Assembly (NCBI GenBank): GCA_030656095.1
Contig: JAUSOU010000055.1
Coordinates: 1-50,541 of the forward strand
Source: Thermovirgaceae bacterium
Lineage (GTDB): Bacteria; Synergistota; Synergistia; Synergistales; Thermovirgaceae
DNA length: 50,541 bases
Reading direction: 5' to 3'
The translations under genes and the position numbers were made by a program. Below the pieces are notes generated by a model. It worked only from the letters and a program-made list of their open reading frames with translations. It made no database searches and was not told the origin of the DNA. Numbering within the stretch: position 1 is the stretch's first letter; every line of letters begins with the position of its first letter. This document shows, piece after piece, positions 15,409 through 23,148 of the stretch.

Positions 15409-16890
15409 GTGGTGGAGGTATTGGCCAGATCGTTGTGGAAATGCTTCTGGGGTTCAATGGCTGTTTTTCTCGTTGGGATCATGTTTTTTTCACCCGGATC
15501 GGCATCTGCGCAGGTTGATGCTGCCGCGTTATCAAAGGCAATGCAATCCATCGCGGTGCTGACAGTTGAGACAGCGGGAGGCTCCAAAGTCTCCGGCCTG
15601 GCTTTTGTTTCCTCCGGGGAGAACAGAGCAGTGACGGCACTGCACCTCCTGAAGGACGCCCGGAAGGTAACACTGAAATTCCAGAACGGGGGAGAGGTTG
15701 ATTCCCCGGGGTTTGTTGACCTCGACGAAAAAAGAGGGATCGCGCTTCTCGATCTGCCTGCTCCCGGCAAGGCTGCCCTGCGCCTTGCCCCCGTCAAGAT
15801 CTCGCCGGGAACAACGGTAAATTGCGCAGCAGTCAGGGATGCCGCTTTTGGTTTCGTCCAGTTGTCAGTATCAGAAGTTCACCAGGGTGCTGACGGAGTC
15901 GAGAGGTATATTCTTTCCGGCGAGGCTTCCGGCGGCAACAGCGGCGGGCCCGCACTCGACCCCAAGGGCAGCGTTATCGGACTTGTTCTTGAAGAAAAAA
16001 AGGACGGTAATATCCAGCGGACGCTTGTTCCGGCCGCATTCATTCTTGCACTGAAGGCTTCTGAGCCGATAAAAGCATGGGGAGCACAGAACCAGGCTCC
16101 AACTGCACAGAAACCGGGAACCTCGGCTCCCGGCCCCAAGGATGAAATAGATTCGACACTTCTGGACTTTTTCGTTCTGCTTTCCGACCATAAGGTTACT
16201 TACTACTGGGCCGATGAGGTAACCAGGAGCACCGGATTGCAGCAGGGTGTCCCGCAACAAATGTACGATCATCAGACGAAACTCAGCCTTGGGCTGCGCC
16301 AGATCAAGGCCTTAACGACCGATGACCCTCTGCGGAAAGATCTTCTGAAGACGTTTGTCGAGATAGGCACAAATCAATTTTCAGCAGCCGAGTTTATGGT
16401 AAATGCCGTCGTTGCGTGGCAGCAGGCCAACAACTGGGGACCGCAGTCCCAGGATCTTCAAAAGCGCGCCGGGGCTTCGATGACATTGGCCAACGAACTG
16501 AATAACGCCAGCATCCCTGCACTTCGCGAACTGTACGAAAAATCTTCGGTTTTTAAAGAGAAGATACCGAAAGAACTGGTTTACTCCATGGGGATTGAAA
16601 AGCGGCCTTCGATTTTCAGCTTGGGAGTACAGACTTACGCCAGGAATCCGTTCGCCTTGGTCATGGTTTACCCGGACAGTGTCGCCTCCACGCTCGGGTT
16701 GCAGACCGGCGACCTCATTGTATCCGCCGCCGGGACAAAATTCGAATCAAATGGTTCTATCGAGGATTTCAAGGTGATAATTCAGAACAACCTCGGCAAT
16801 GCAATTGATGTTCTGGTGGAGAGAAGCGGCAAAAAAACGGACCTCAAAATGGCGGTTCTCAAGGAAATACCGGCTAATTTCCTGTATTAA
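15409..16890 (+). CDS. Exported trypsin-like serine protease with C-terminal PDZ-like domain
   Basis: 493 aa from a GTG at 15409; the ATG at 15457 is an alternative and also keeps the signal peptide (ends ASA, about residue 34). The protease domain is at about 40-215. The catalytic triad is readable as His in TALHLL (about 78), Asp in DLDEKRGIALLDL (about 103-115) and Ser in SGEASGGNSGGPA (about 180). A Pro-rich linker leads to a helical middle region (about 245-400) with no recognised family, then a PDZ-like end (VYPDSVASTLGLQTGDLIVS). This is HtrA-like in its ends but not in the middle, so it may be a specialised envelope protease. It is followed by a bidirectional terminator. Confidence 0.8.
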   Translation: MVEVLARSLWKCFWGSMAVFLVGIMFFSPGSASAQVDAAALSKAMQSIAVLTVETAGGSKVSGLAFVSSGENRAVTALHLLKDARKVTLKFQNGGEVDSPGFVDLDEKRGIALLDLPAPGKAALRLAPVKISPGTTVNCAAVRDAAFGFVQLSVSEVHQGADGVERYILSGEASGGNSGGPALDPKGSVIGLVLEEKKDGNIQRTLVPAAFILALKASEPIKAWGAQNQAPTAQKPGTSAPGPKDEIDSTLLDFFVLLSDHKVTYYWADEVTRSTGLQQGVPQQMYDHQTKLSLGLRQIKALTTDDPLRKDLLKTFVEIGTNQFSAAEFMVNAVVAWQQANNWGPQSQDLQKRAGASMTLANELNNASIPALRELYEKSSVFKEKIPKELVYSMGIEKRPSIFSLGVQTYARNPFALVMVYPDSVASTLGLQTGDLIVSAAGTKFESNGSIEDFKVIIQNNLGNAIDVLVERSGKKTDLKMAVLKEIPANFLY

Positions 16891-16920
16891 GGCAGCAGCA
16901 AGCATGTAAAAACAGACCAC

Positions 16921-16964
16921 AAAAAGGCGGAAGCTCCGAAATTATTGGAGGCTTCCGCCTTTTT
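16921..16964. terminator. Bidirectional terminator between convergent genes
   Basis: A 14-bp perfect stem (AAAAAGGCGGAAGC/GCTTCCGCCTTTTT) with inner TCC/GGA pairing. It has A-tract and T-tract on both sides and serves the protease gene (+) and the permease gene (-). Confidence 0.9.
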
Positions 16965-17015
16965 GTGAAGATCATGCCGTTGCTTTTAAAGGAACGGTAA
17001 ACGCGAAAGAGCGAA

Positions 17016-18083
17016 TTATCCCCAACAAATAAGGACAACTTTTATCAGGGGCGGCAGAACAAGGAAAATTGTAAATAGACGCACAAGGTGAAGGAGGCTT
17101 ACCTTCAGCGGATCCGCGCCAAGTTCGTCGGCGATCGATGCCAGCTGGGTTATTCCTCCGGGGCATGTGGCTATAAGGCAGGTAATCAGGTTCCACCCCA
17201 TTATCTTCCGAACCATAAAGGCAAGAATAATCCCCCAGCCCAGCATGAGAATGGTGACCCCCAGCGTCGGCAGAAGCACCCCCCAAAGGACCTCCACGAT
17301 CTCCGGAGTCGCGTTCAGCCCTATCAGGGCACCGAGTCCCAGCTGCCCTATATGACGAAAAAACAAAGGCAGTGGTCTTAAAGGCCATCCGGCTGCCGAA
17401 GCGGCCCCGGTAAAAGCCATGGCTCCAACGAAACCTCCGGCCGGGAAACCAAGCCAGGTCCCGGTCAACCCTCCAGCAATGGCCAAAGAAATTATGATAA
17501 CAGTTCCGCGAAGGCGATCGCTTTGCCTTTCATCAATATCGGCGGGCACGGTTTTCTTTTCTTCAAGGCCGAACTCACCGTTCATGCTCCTGTTGATCCT
17601 GATCGAAAGCAACGGCATTCCGATAAGCACTGAGGTGACCCTGAAGAACTGCATCAGCGCGACCAGCGCGGCGTTGGCATTCATAGATAGGGCCATAATA
17701 CTCATCTCCGCGATGCCTCCCGGCACGGTCCCCAGGATGGATGTGGGAAGATCAAGACCGAACCATGCGCTGACAAACCAACCCAAACCAAGCGGAAGAG
17801 TGATCCACCAGACACCTGCCAGCAGAGCCACGCCCACGCTTTTTTTGAACTCCGCGCCGGCTTCCCTGGTGAACCTGACACCGATAAAGAGGCCGAGTAT
17901 TATCTGAAAAACCAGGTTGGCTCCCAGGGGCACTTGCGGTACCCCCCACCCTTTCACAGCAAAAAAACCGGCGGAGAGCATGGCTCCCATCATTATCGGG
18001 GCGGGGACCCGCAAGAGACGGAAAAGCAGCCAGCCGGGCACTCCAACAGCCAGAAGGTGAAGAAAGTCCAGAAACCAGTGCAT
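17016..18083 (-). CDS. AbrB-family (PF05145-type) membrane permease
   Basis: 355 aa from the ATG at 18083, which has GGGAGG six bases upstream; longer in-frame starts have no Shine-Dalgarno. About 10 hydrophobic segments form two similar halves, each with a glycine/proline re-entrant motif: LGTVPGGIAEMSIMALSMNAN (about 125) and ATCPGGITQLASIADELGAD (about 310). This is the hallmark of the AbrB/AmoR-type putative transporters. The substrate is unknown; organic acid or amino-acid transport has been suggested for relatives. It is monocistronic. Confidence 0.8.
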   Translation of the reverse strand: MHWFLDFLHLLAVGVPGWLLFRLLRVPAPIMMGAMLSAGFFAVKGWGVPQVPLGANLVFQIILGLFIGVRFTREAGAEFKKSVGVALLAGVWWITLPLGLGWFVSAWFGLDLPTSILGTVPGGIAEMSIMALSMNANAALVALMQFFRVTSVLIGMPLLSIRINRSMNGEFGLEEKKTVPADIDERQSDRLRGTVIIISLAIAGGLTGTWLGFPAGGFVGAMAFTGAASAAGWPLRPLPLFFRHIGQLGLGALIGLNATPEIVEVLWGVLLPTLGVTILMLGWGIILAFMVRKIMGWNLITCLIATCPGGITQLASIADELGADPLKVSLLHLVRLFTIFLVLPPLIKVVLICWG

Positions 18084-18144
18084 CAAAAGCCTCCCAGGGA
18101 TTTGCCAAATCCTCAAACGTGGAACATTATAACCGCCAGTCATG

Positions 18145-18171
18145 TTGGAAAATACACTGATATGGTATAAT
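18145..18171 (+). promoter_or_regulatory. Possible promoter of the msrB remnant
   Basis: TTGGAA (18145) and a consensus TATAAT (18166-18171) with a short 15-nt spacer, 40 bp before the ATG. The -10 box is convincing and the -35 box is weak. Confidence 0.45.
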
Positions 18172-18211
18172 AATAATGATTTCAAACTACTATGACGGTT
18201 GGTGATAATTC

Positions 18212-18739
18212 ATGAACAGAAGCTTTGCACTGCTTGCCATTTTCGTATTTGCGTCTGCGGCCGTTTTTCTTCTTGCGGGACCGGGCCGCAGCAATGAACT
18301 GGGAACTTCACAGAGGGCGGTAAAAACCTTGACCGAAAACAGGATCGTTAGGACAGATGCAGAATGGAAGGCCGTACTGACGCCGGAGCAGCATTACGTG
18401 AAAAGGCTGACAGGAACCGAAGCTCCATTTTCCGGAGCCTATTACCATCATCACGAAAAAGGCATCTACCGCTGCGTCGGATGCGGAAATCCGCTCTTCA
18501 GCTCAGAGTCCAAGTTTGATTCTGGAAGCGGGTGGCCCAGCCTCCATTAGCCGACTCTTCCTGAAAGCGTATGTACGAGAGAGGACCTGTCATTAGGGAT
18601 GGGCCGAACGGAGGTTCTCTGCTCCCTTTGCGATGCTCACCCTGGACATCTCTTCCCGGACTGTCCGGTGCCCGCAGGGCTTCTCTACTGCGTCAATTCC
18701 ATTGCACTGGATTTTGTCCCTGCTGAACAGGCAAAATAA
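18212..18739 (+). pseudogene. msrB: Exported methionine sulfoxide reductase B interrupted by in-frame TAG
   Basis: An N-terminal signal-type segment (ending at LLAGPG) is followed by the MsrB domain: the first zinc pair YRCVGCGNPLF, GSGWPSLH, then TAG (18548-18550). In the same frame it continues [25 protein letters not shown] with the second zinc pair, and [14 protein letters not shown] with the catalytic Cys, to TAA at 18737. Family members usually have Gln where TAG stands (GWPSF-x-QP), so a single CAG-to-TAG change explains the break. All catalytic and zinc residues survive, so the event is recent or is a sequencing error. Readthrough is possible but unsupported. Confidence 0.8.
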
Positions 18740-18791
18740 TAAGTGCTCCCCCAAAAGCTTTAAGAACATCAATGAGAATTTTGTGCGATAG

Positions 18792-19529
18792 CTACATTAC
18801 TCCATAAAATTCTTTTCTTAAAACCACTGAATGGACATATCTGATCATTGAATTAAAATCAAAAACAGGCAGCCCAGTGGCTTTCTGGACAGCGGCTGCG
18901 TAAGGGGGCAGATCACTGCATTCAAGCAGGATCGCTTTAACTCCATCTTTGCCTCGAACTAGTTTCCCGGCTCCTTCCACGACCGCAAAGGCCATTTTTT
19001 CGCTATCCAGACAGCCTGTCTCATCATGTATAACTTCCCTGAAGTGTTCATTTCCCTCCAGCCCATGCACTGCTACCCTGTCCAGATCCGATTCCAGTAC
19101 TCCGGCGATCTTCAGAAATTCAGGAGTAAGACTTTCCCCATTGGCACATAAAACGCCAACCTTTCCGCTTCGTCCGATCGTCTTCAGGATGAACGGTATT
19201 TGAAGCAGTGTGGAAAGGAAAACGGGAATATCCATTTTCTCTGCCAACTCATCCTGAAAAGCCAGCATATATCCACAAACACCGGTAATTGACCTGACAC
19301 CCTGTTTCCTGAGCATTTGCGCCGCGGCATAGAACTCTTCAAAAGCAGTCTGATCCTTTTTGAACATTCTCATTGTGGTAAGACCTTTCACTGTCTGATA
19401 GAGAACAGGAAAGTCATAAGATGTGGCGTTACCCACATCTCCTGGAAGAAAAGGAATTGTCGTTTCCATCATAAGAATACCGATAGCAACTCCGTAAACA
19501 ACTCTTCTTTCATCGGCGTAATACAGCAT
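18792..19529 (-). CDS. Asp/Glu/hydantoin racemase-superfamily protein
   Basis: 245 aa; ATG with AGGAGGGG upstream. Two pseudo-symmetric halves carry the expected cysteines: SITGVCGYMLAF (about residue 85) and ILLECSDLPPYA (about 205). These are the paired catalytic Cys of cofactor-independent racemases, which invert amino or hydroxy acids. FDFNSMIRYVHS near the end is family-typical. The exact substrate (aspartate, glutamate or hydantoin) cannot be read. The gene has a strong promoter with an embedded palindrome (19700-19728). Confidence 0.75.
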   Translation of the reverse strand: MLYYADERRVVYGVAIGILMMETTIPFLPGDVGNATSYDFPVLYQTVKGLTTMRMFKKDQTAFEEFYAAAQMLRKQGVRSITGVCGYMLAFQDELAEKMDIPVFLSTLLQIPFILKTIGRSGKVGVLCANGESLTPEFLKIAGVLESDLDRVAVHGLEGNEHFREVIHDETGCLDSEKMAFAVVEGAGKLVRGKDGVKAILLECSDLPPYAAAVQKATGLPVFDFNSMIRYVHSVVLRKEFYGVM

Positions 19530-19911
19530 TTAAACCCCTCCTTCGTGGAGATCAGAACCGATTTAGCACCGGGAGACCATTGAGAGCACAGCAACCGTCA
19601 TCATATTACCGCTGGCGGCAGAATAAAAAAGCTGGAACTCTCCGAATAAAACACAACAGCCAATCATCAAAAGACTTACTGAAGCTATAATAATATAATG
19701 ATATACTCAAATGCATCTGAGTTGTCAATAATCTGATCATCTAAAAACCGCGTCATTATCCCTTGCAAAATATGCACTTTGCCAACTCGCACATTAGAAT
19801 GAGGAAAATTAAACGGTCAAGCTCAAAATGACCAACTAAAATCAATACGGTGGGAATTTACATAATGGAAGGCTGAAAAATATTTTAAATTTACTGCCGG
19901 GGGGATAAAAA
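19530..19911. other. AT-rich intergenic region between divergent genes
   Basis: No coding region is supported here. It holds the racemase promoter and palindrome at 19700-19728. The dapB-like gene's Shine-Dalgarno (GGGGGG) is near 19900. Base composition is clearly AT-richer than the surroundings. I see no convincing plus-strand promoter for the dapB-like gene. Confidence 0.6.
19700..19728 (-). promoter_or_regulatory. Racemase-gene promoter with palindromic operator in the spacer
   Basis: On the minus strand TTGACA is at 19728-19723, a 17-nt spacer follows, and TATATC is at 19705-19700. An 18-bp palindrome (ACTCAGATGCATTTGAGT, one mismatched pair) fills the spacer. A dimeric repressor bound there would block RNA polymerase. 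Confidence 0.65.
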
Positions 19912-20781
19912 ATGGGGATTAAGGTTGCCGTTAGCGGAATATGCGGAAAAACTGGTGCCCTGATTGCAAAAAAAATTTTTGAACGGGAAACACTGACCTT
20001 GATCTGTGGTTTTGAACGTCCAGGACATTTATTTGTCGGGTCAGACTTCGGGGAACTGATCAAAGATGGGATCCTGAACGTACCAATATATAGTTCCGAC
20101 AATTTTGAGCATATTGCAAGGCAGGAAACTCTCGATGTTGTCGTCGATTTTACCTCGGCATCCAATTCAGCAGGGTTAGTTCAAAAATGTGCCGGGGTGT
20201 CTGTGCAAGTTGTAATGGGAACAACGGGTTTTTCCTCTCAACAGCAATCAGACATGGCAACACAAGTAAAAAACTCAGGCATTTCCATGGTGTTGTCCTC
20301 AAACTACGGCATAGCCGCAAATGTAATGTTCAAAATTGTTTCGGACGCTGCTAAAACTTTAGGGAGATATGATTTTGATGTGGAGATAATTGACTACCAC
20401 AGCCGAGACAAGCCTGATGCCCCAAGTGGTACTGCTATGGCTTTGGGTAAAATTGTGGCTGATGCTGTAGGCTGGGACCTGCTAAAAGTGGCAAAATTCG
20501 GCAGAGAACATAAAAACAACCACCCTGTCAGGGATAAAAAAGAAATAGGCTTTCATTCCTTGCGCTCGGGGTGCGTAGAAGGAAATGGCGACCCCGGAAT
20601 ATATCTGGCTGAAAACAGCATTTATTTTGGAGGCTCATGGGACAGACTGGACATTGCCATTCATGATTACGGCATGCAAGCGATAGTCCCCGGGGTTTTA
20701 AGTGCAATAGAGTACCTGTTTATTAATAAAAACAAGGCTAATATTTTCTCTATGCTGGATGTTCTTGGCTTGAATGACTAA
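19912..20781 (+). CDS. DapB-like 4-hydroxy-tetrahydrodipicolinate reductase paralogue
   Basis: 289 aa; ATG with GGGGGG upstream. The N-terminal nucleotide-binding motif is VSGICGKTGALIAKK; VVMGTTGFSS and SSNYGIAANVMFKI follow as in DapB. The catalytic block reads DYHSRDKPDAPSGTA (about residues 161-175). The usual HHxxK has become HSxxK, keeping the first His and the Lys. The C-terminal part FHSLRSGCVEGNGDPGIYL also departs from true DapB (RxGxIxGxHxV). It may therefore reduce another cyclic imine or be a recruited dehydrogenase. It has AT-rich codon use unlike its neighbours, suggesting transfer. There are no other lysine-pathway genes nearby. Confidence 0.75.
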   Translation: MGIKVAVSGICGKTGALIAKKIFERETLTLICGFERPGHLFVGSDFGELIKDGILNVPIYSSDNFEHIARQETLDVVVDFTSASNSAGLVQKCAGVSVQVVMGTTGFSSQQQSDMATQVKNSGISMVLSSNYGIAANVMFKIVSDAAKTLGRYDFDVEIIDYHSRDKPDAPSGTAMALGKIVADAVGWDLLKVAKFGREHKNNHPVRDKKEIGFHSLRSGCVEGNGDPGIYLAENSIYFGGSWDRLDIAIHDYGMQAIVPGVLSAIEYLFINKNKANIFSMLDVLGLND

Positions 20782-21116
20782 AAACTCTTTTAGCCAAGTG
20801 GATTTTTCAGGTTGAGGCAACCAGATAAGGAAAGACGCTTCGTACCCGATATCGGGGAAAAACAAGCGCCGAACACGCTTCCGTTCATAAAGTGTAATCC
20901 ACGCATGTGGGCATGACGTTCGCTCCGCGAGGCTTTCGGGAGCGGCATGGCACGCTTTTCCATGAACTGGCAGGAACTAGAAGATCCAATGCTTTAACAA
21001 AGACAATGCCGGAAAAACCCGGCCAGATTTGTCCAATATGGCATTCAAAACCGTTGCGGTTACTGGGTTATGTTTCCGATTTCCGTTTATTTTGGACAGC
21101 TGTGGCCTTAAAACAA
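20782..21116. other. Intergenic region without supported gene
   Basis: Short ORFs are present on both strands, but none has a Shine-Dalgarno plus recognisable protein, and most read through the terminator hairpin at 21117-21159. A GC-rich stretch near 20900-20960 differs in composition from the AT-rich gene to its left. I see no repeat ends or RNA gene. Confidence 0.5.
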
Positions 21117-21159
21117 AAGACTCATGAAAGCACAATATGTTCGTGCTTTCATGAGTCTT
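21117..21159 (-). terminator. Terminator overlapping the end of the GntR gene
   Basis: A perfect 17-bp stem (AAGACTCATGAAAGCAC and its complement) with a 9-nt loop, followed on the minus strand by TTGTTTT. The TGA stop of the regulator gene (21149-21151) lies inside the upstream arm. Confidence 0.85.
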
Positions 21160-21844
21160 CCTTTTGAGTATTATTTTCCTTGCTGTCACGTAAATTTACC
21201 AATAGCCTCCGGGAGTTTTCCAGATGCAGCCTCAAGGCTGCCACAGCCAGATCCGCGTCCCCGGCCCTGCAGGCCTCCAGAATTGAAGCATGTTCCTGGC
21301 TGCCAATACTCCGGTAATCCTCCACTTCAAGATAAATACGCAGATAGCGGTCCACGTTAGAGTAAAGATTCTGGATCAACTGCAGGAGCCTTGGACTTTG
21401 CGCGGCTTCATAGAGGCATTTGTGAAAGTCCCAATTCAGGCCGCACCACCTATGGACGTCCTGTTCATCTCCTATCTCACTGTTTATGAACTCGCATTTA
21501 CGGAAGATCTTTTCATCTAGACCGGGCATTGCAAGCCTGAGCGCTTCTGACTCGATGAGGATACGGATGGAAAAGATCTCCATAGCATCTTCGGAAGTCA
21601 ACCCTTTGACTACGGCTCCCCTGTTCTGGATTATTTCTACGAATCCTTCCGCTTCAAGCTGGCGCATAGCCTCCCGCACAGGAATGTGACTTAGCCCCAA
21701 CTCCGCGGCTATTTCCCCCTGCCTCAATATTTTCCCTGGCGGAATAAGGCCACGCAGAATGGCTTCACGGAGAACGTTAACCACAAAAACCGGCGTAGAC
21801 TGACTCTTGTCGGATTCCCTGGAAATTAATTCAGAAAGCTGCAC
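21149..21844 (-). CDS. GntR-family regulator, FadR/FCD subfamily
   Basis: 231 aa from a GTG start. The winged-helix DNA-binding domain (about 15-80) has the GntR signature VLREAILRGLIPPGKILRQGEIAAELGLSHIPVREAMRQLEAEGFV (in two blocks). The C-terminal all-helical FCD ligand domain (about 90-220) includes DFHKCLYEAAQSPRLLQLIQ and the metal-type His in EHASILEACRAGD and LRLHLENSR. Such proteins usually sense a carboxylate or amino-acid-derived acid. Likely targets are its own promoter, the racemase and dapB-like genes, or the thiolase operon; this is inference from position only. The gene ends inside its own terminator. Confidence 0.9.
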   Translation of the reverse strand: MQLSELISRESDKSQSTPVFVVNVLREAILRGLIPPGKILRQGEIAAELGLSHIPVREAMRQLEAEGFVEIIQNRGAVVKGLTSEDAMEIFSIRILIESEALRLAMPGLDEKIFRKCEFINSEIGDEQDVHRWCGLNWDFHKCLYEAAQSPRLLQLIQNLYSNVDRYLRIYLEVEDYRSIGSQEHASILEACRAGDADLAVAALRLHLENSRRLLVNLRDSKENNTQKEDS

Positions 21845-21874
21845 GTATCATCCATCCTTGATTTACCTCAATGT

Positions 21875-21894
21875 GTTTTGCTTAAATACAAAAC
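21875..21894. promoter_or_regulatory. Possible GntR operator upstream of its gene
   Basis: Perfect inverted repeat GTTTTG-N8-CAAAAC, 30 bp upstream of the GTG of the FadR-type regulator. Position and symmetry suit autoregulation. Confidence 0.4.
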
Positions 21895-21946
21895 TGACCC
21901 AAATATATCCAGCGATCATGCTTGCCCACTACCTGAGCTCATGAGC

Positions 21947-21974
21947 AAAAGGCTGACGCCGAATTGGCGGCTTT
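21947..21974 (-). terminator. Probable terminator of the por/thiolase operon
   Basis: On the minus strand AAAGC-CGCC-AATTC-GGCG-TCA-GC-CTTTT forms an interrupted hairpin that begins at the thiolase stop codon and ends in TTTT. The bulge makes it a moderate terminator. Confidence 0.4.
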
Positions 21975-23148
21975 AGATACTTCGGATAACTGTGGCGATA
22001 CCCTGACCGCCTCCAATACAGAGGGATATCAGGCCGAACTCCTCTCCTATCTGTTCCAACTCATGGAAAGCCTTTGTGAAAACGATGGACCCTGTCGCGC
22101 CTATGGGATGCCCCAGAGCGATAGCGCCGCCGTTGGTGTTGACCTTATCCGGATCGATCCGCAGTTCACGAAGCACGGCAAGGGATTGAGCCGCAAAGGC
22201 CTCGTTCAGCTCGATAACTCCGATATCCTTCAGATCAAGCCCCGCAGCCTTCAATGCCTTGGGAACCGCAAAAACAGGGCCGATACCCATGTATGCGGGA
22301 TCCACCGCAGCCACAGCCTGGGAGATTATCTCGCACCTGGGCTTCAACCCGAGAGCCTTTGCTTTTTCCTTCTCCATCACGAGCACCGCTGAAGCCGCGT
22401 CATTGAGGCTGGAGGCGTTCCCGGCCGTAACCGTCCCGTCCGGCTTGAACGCCGGTTTTAATTTGGACATCGCCTCCATTGAGGCATCCGCACGTGGCCC
22501 TTCATCCTTATCCACAACCAGAGTCTGTTTTCTTGAAGAAATTTCGATGGGAACGACCTGTGTTGTGAACCGCCCCTCCTCCATCGCTCTTACGGCCTTG
22601 CGGTGGCTCTCGGAAGCAAAGAAGTCCTGATCCTGGCGGCTGATACCATACTTCACAGCCAGGTTTTCGGCAGTTATTCCCATGTGAACATCAAGCATGG
22701 GGTCAGTAAGAAGCGCGACCACGCCGTCGGTAAAAGAGACATGTCCCAGACGGGCTCCTCCCCTCAACTGGGTTGAGTAATAGGCCCCGTTGCTCATACT
22801 CTCCGCTCCGCCGGCCACACAGGCATCCGCCAAACCCAGCTGGATCATACGGGCGGCCTCATTGATCGCTTCCAGTCCGGAACCGCAAAGGCGGTTGACC
22901 GTCAACGCGGGGGTTTCATGAGGGATCCCCGCCTTGATCGCCGCCAGGCGGCTGAGATAGGCATTTTCCCCGAATTGAAGGGTGCATCCCATGATCACGT
23001 GATCGATTTCGGAGGGAGCAAGACCCGTTCTTTGGAAAAGAGCGGCCATTACCTTAGCTCCCAGATCCGAGGCGCTCAGAGACGACAACCCACCGCTGAA
23101 TCGTCCGACAGGGGTCCTTACAGCGTCAATGACAACAACTTCCCTCAT
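21973..23148 (-). CDS. thlA: Acetyl-CoA C-acetyltransferase (thiolase)
   Basis: 391 aa, the usual thiolase length. The acyl-accepting Cys is in VNRLCGSGLEAI (about residue 88); the other active-site blocks are NEAFAAQSLAV (about 320), GGAIALGHPIGATG (about 345) and CIGGGQG (about 380). It condenses or cleaves acetoacetyl-CoA. ATG with GGAGGGG upstream; the start overlaps the DUF362 gene by 23 bp. It is the last gene of the por-hbd-abfD-crt operon, where it would split acetoacetyl-CoA into two acetyl-CoA. Confidence 0.92.
   Translation of the reverse strand: MREVVVIDAVRTPVGRFSGGLSSLSASDLGAKVMAALFQRTGLAPSEIDHVIMGCTLQFGENAYLSRLAAIKAGIPHETPALTVNRLCGSGLEAINEAARMIQLGLADACVAGGAESMSNGAYYSTQLRGGARLGHVSFTDGVVALLTDPMLDVHMGITAENLAVKYGISRQDQDFFASESHRKAVRAMEEGRFTTQVVPIEISSRKQTLVVDKDEGPRADASMEAMSKLKPAFKPDGTVTAGNASSLNDAASAVLVMEKEKAKALGLKPRCEIISQAVAAVDPAYMGIGPVFAVPKALKAAGLDLKDIGVIELNEAFAAQSLAVLRELRIDPDKVNTNGGAIALGHPIGATGSIVFTKAFHELEQIGEEFGLISLCIGGGQGIATVIRSI

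Noticed and set aside
18548-18550. TAG in msrB as pyrrolysine
   Set aside because: No pyl genes are seen, the site is normally Gln, and one C-to-T change explains it.
20907-21189. Short ORFs on both strands ending in KTHEST-like peptides
   Set aside because: They are translations of the terminator hairpin at 21117-21159, not genes.
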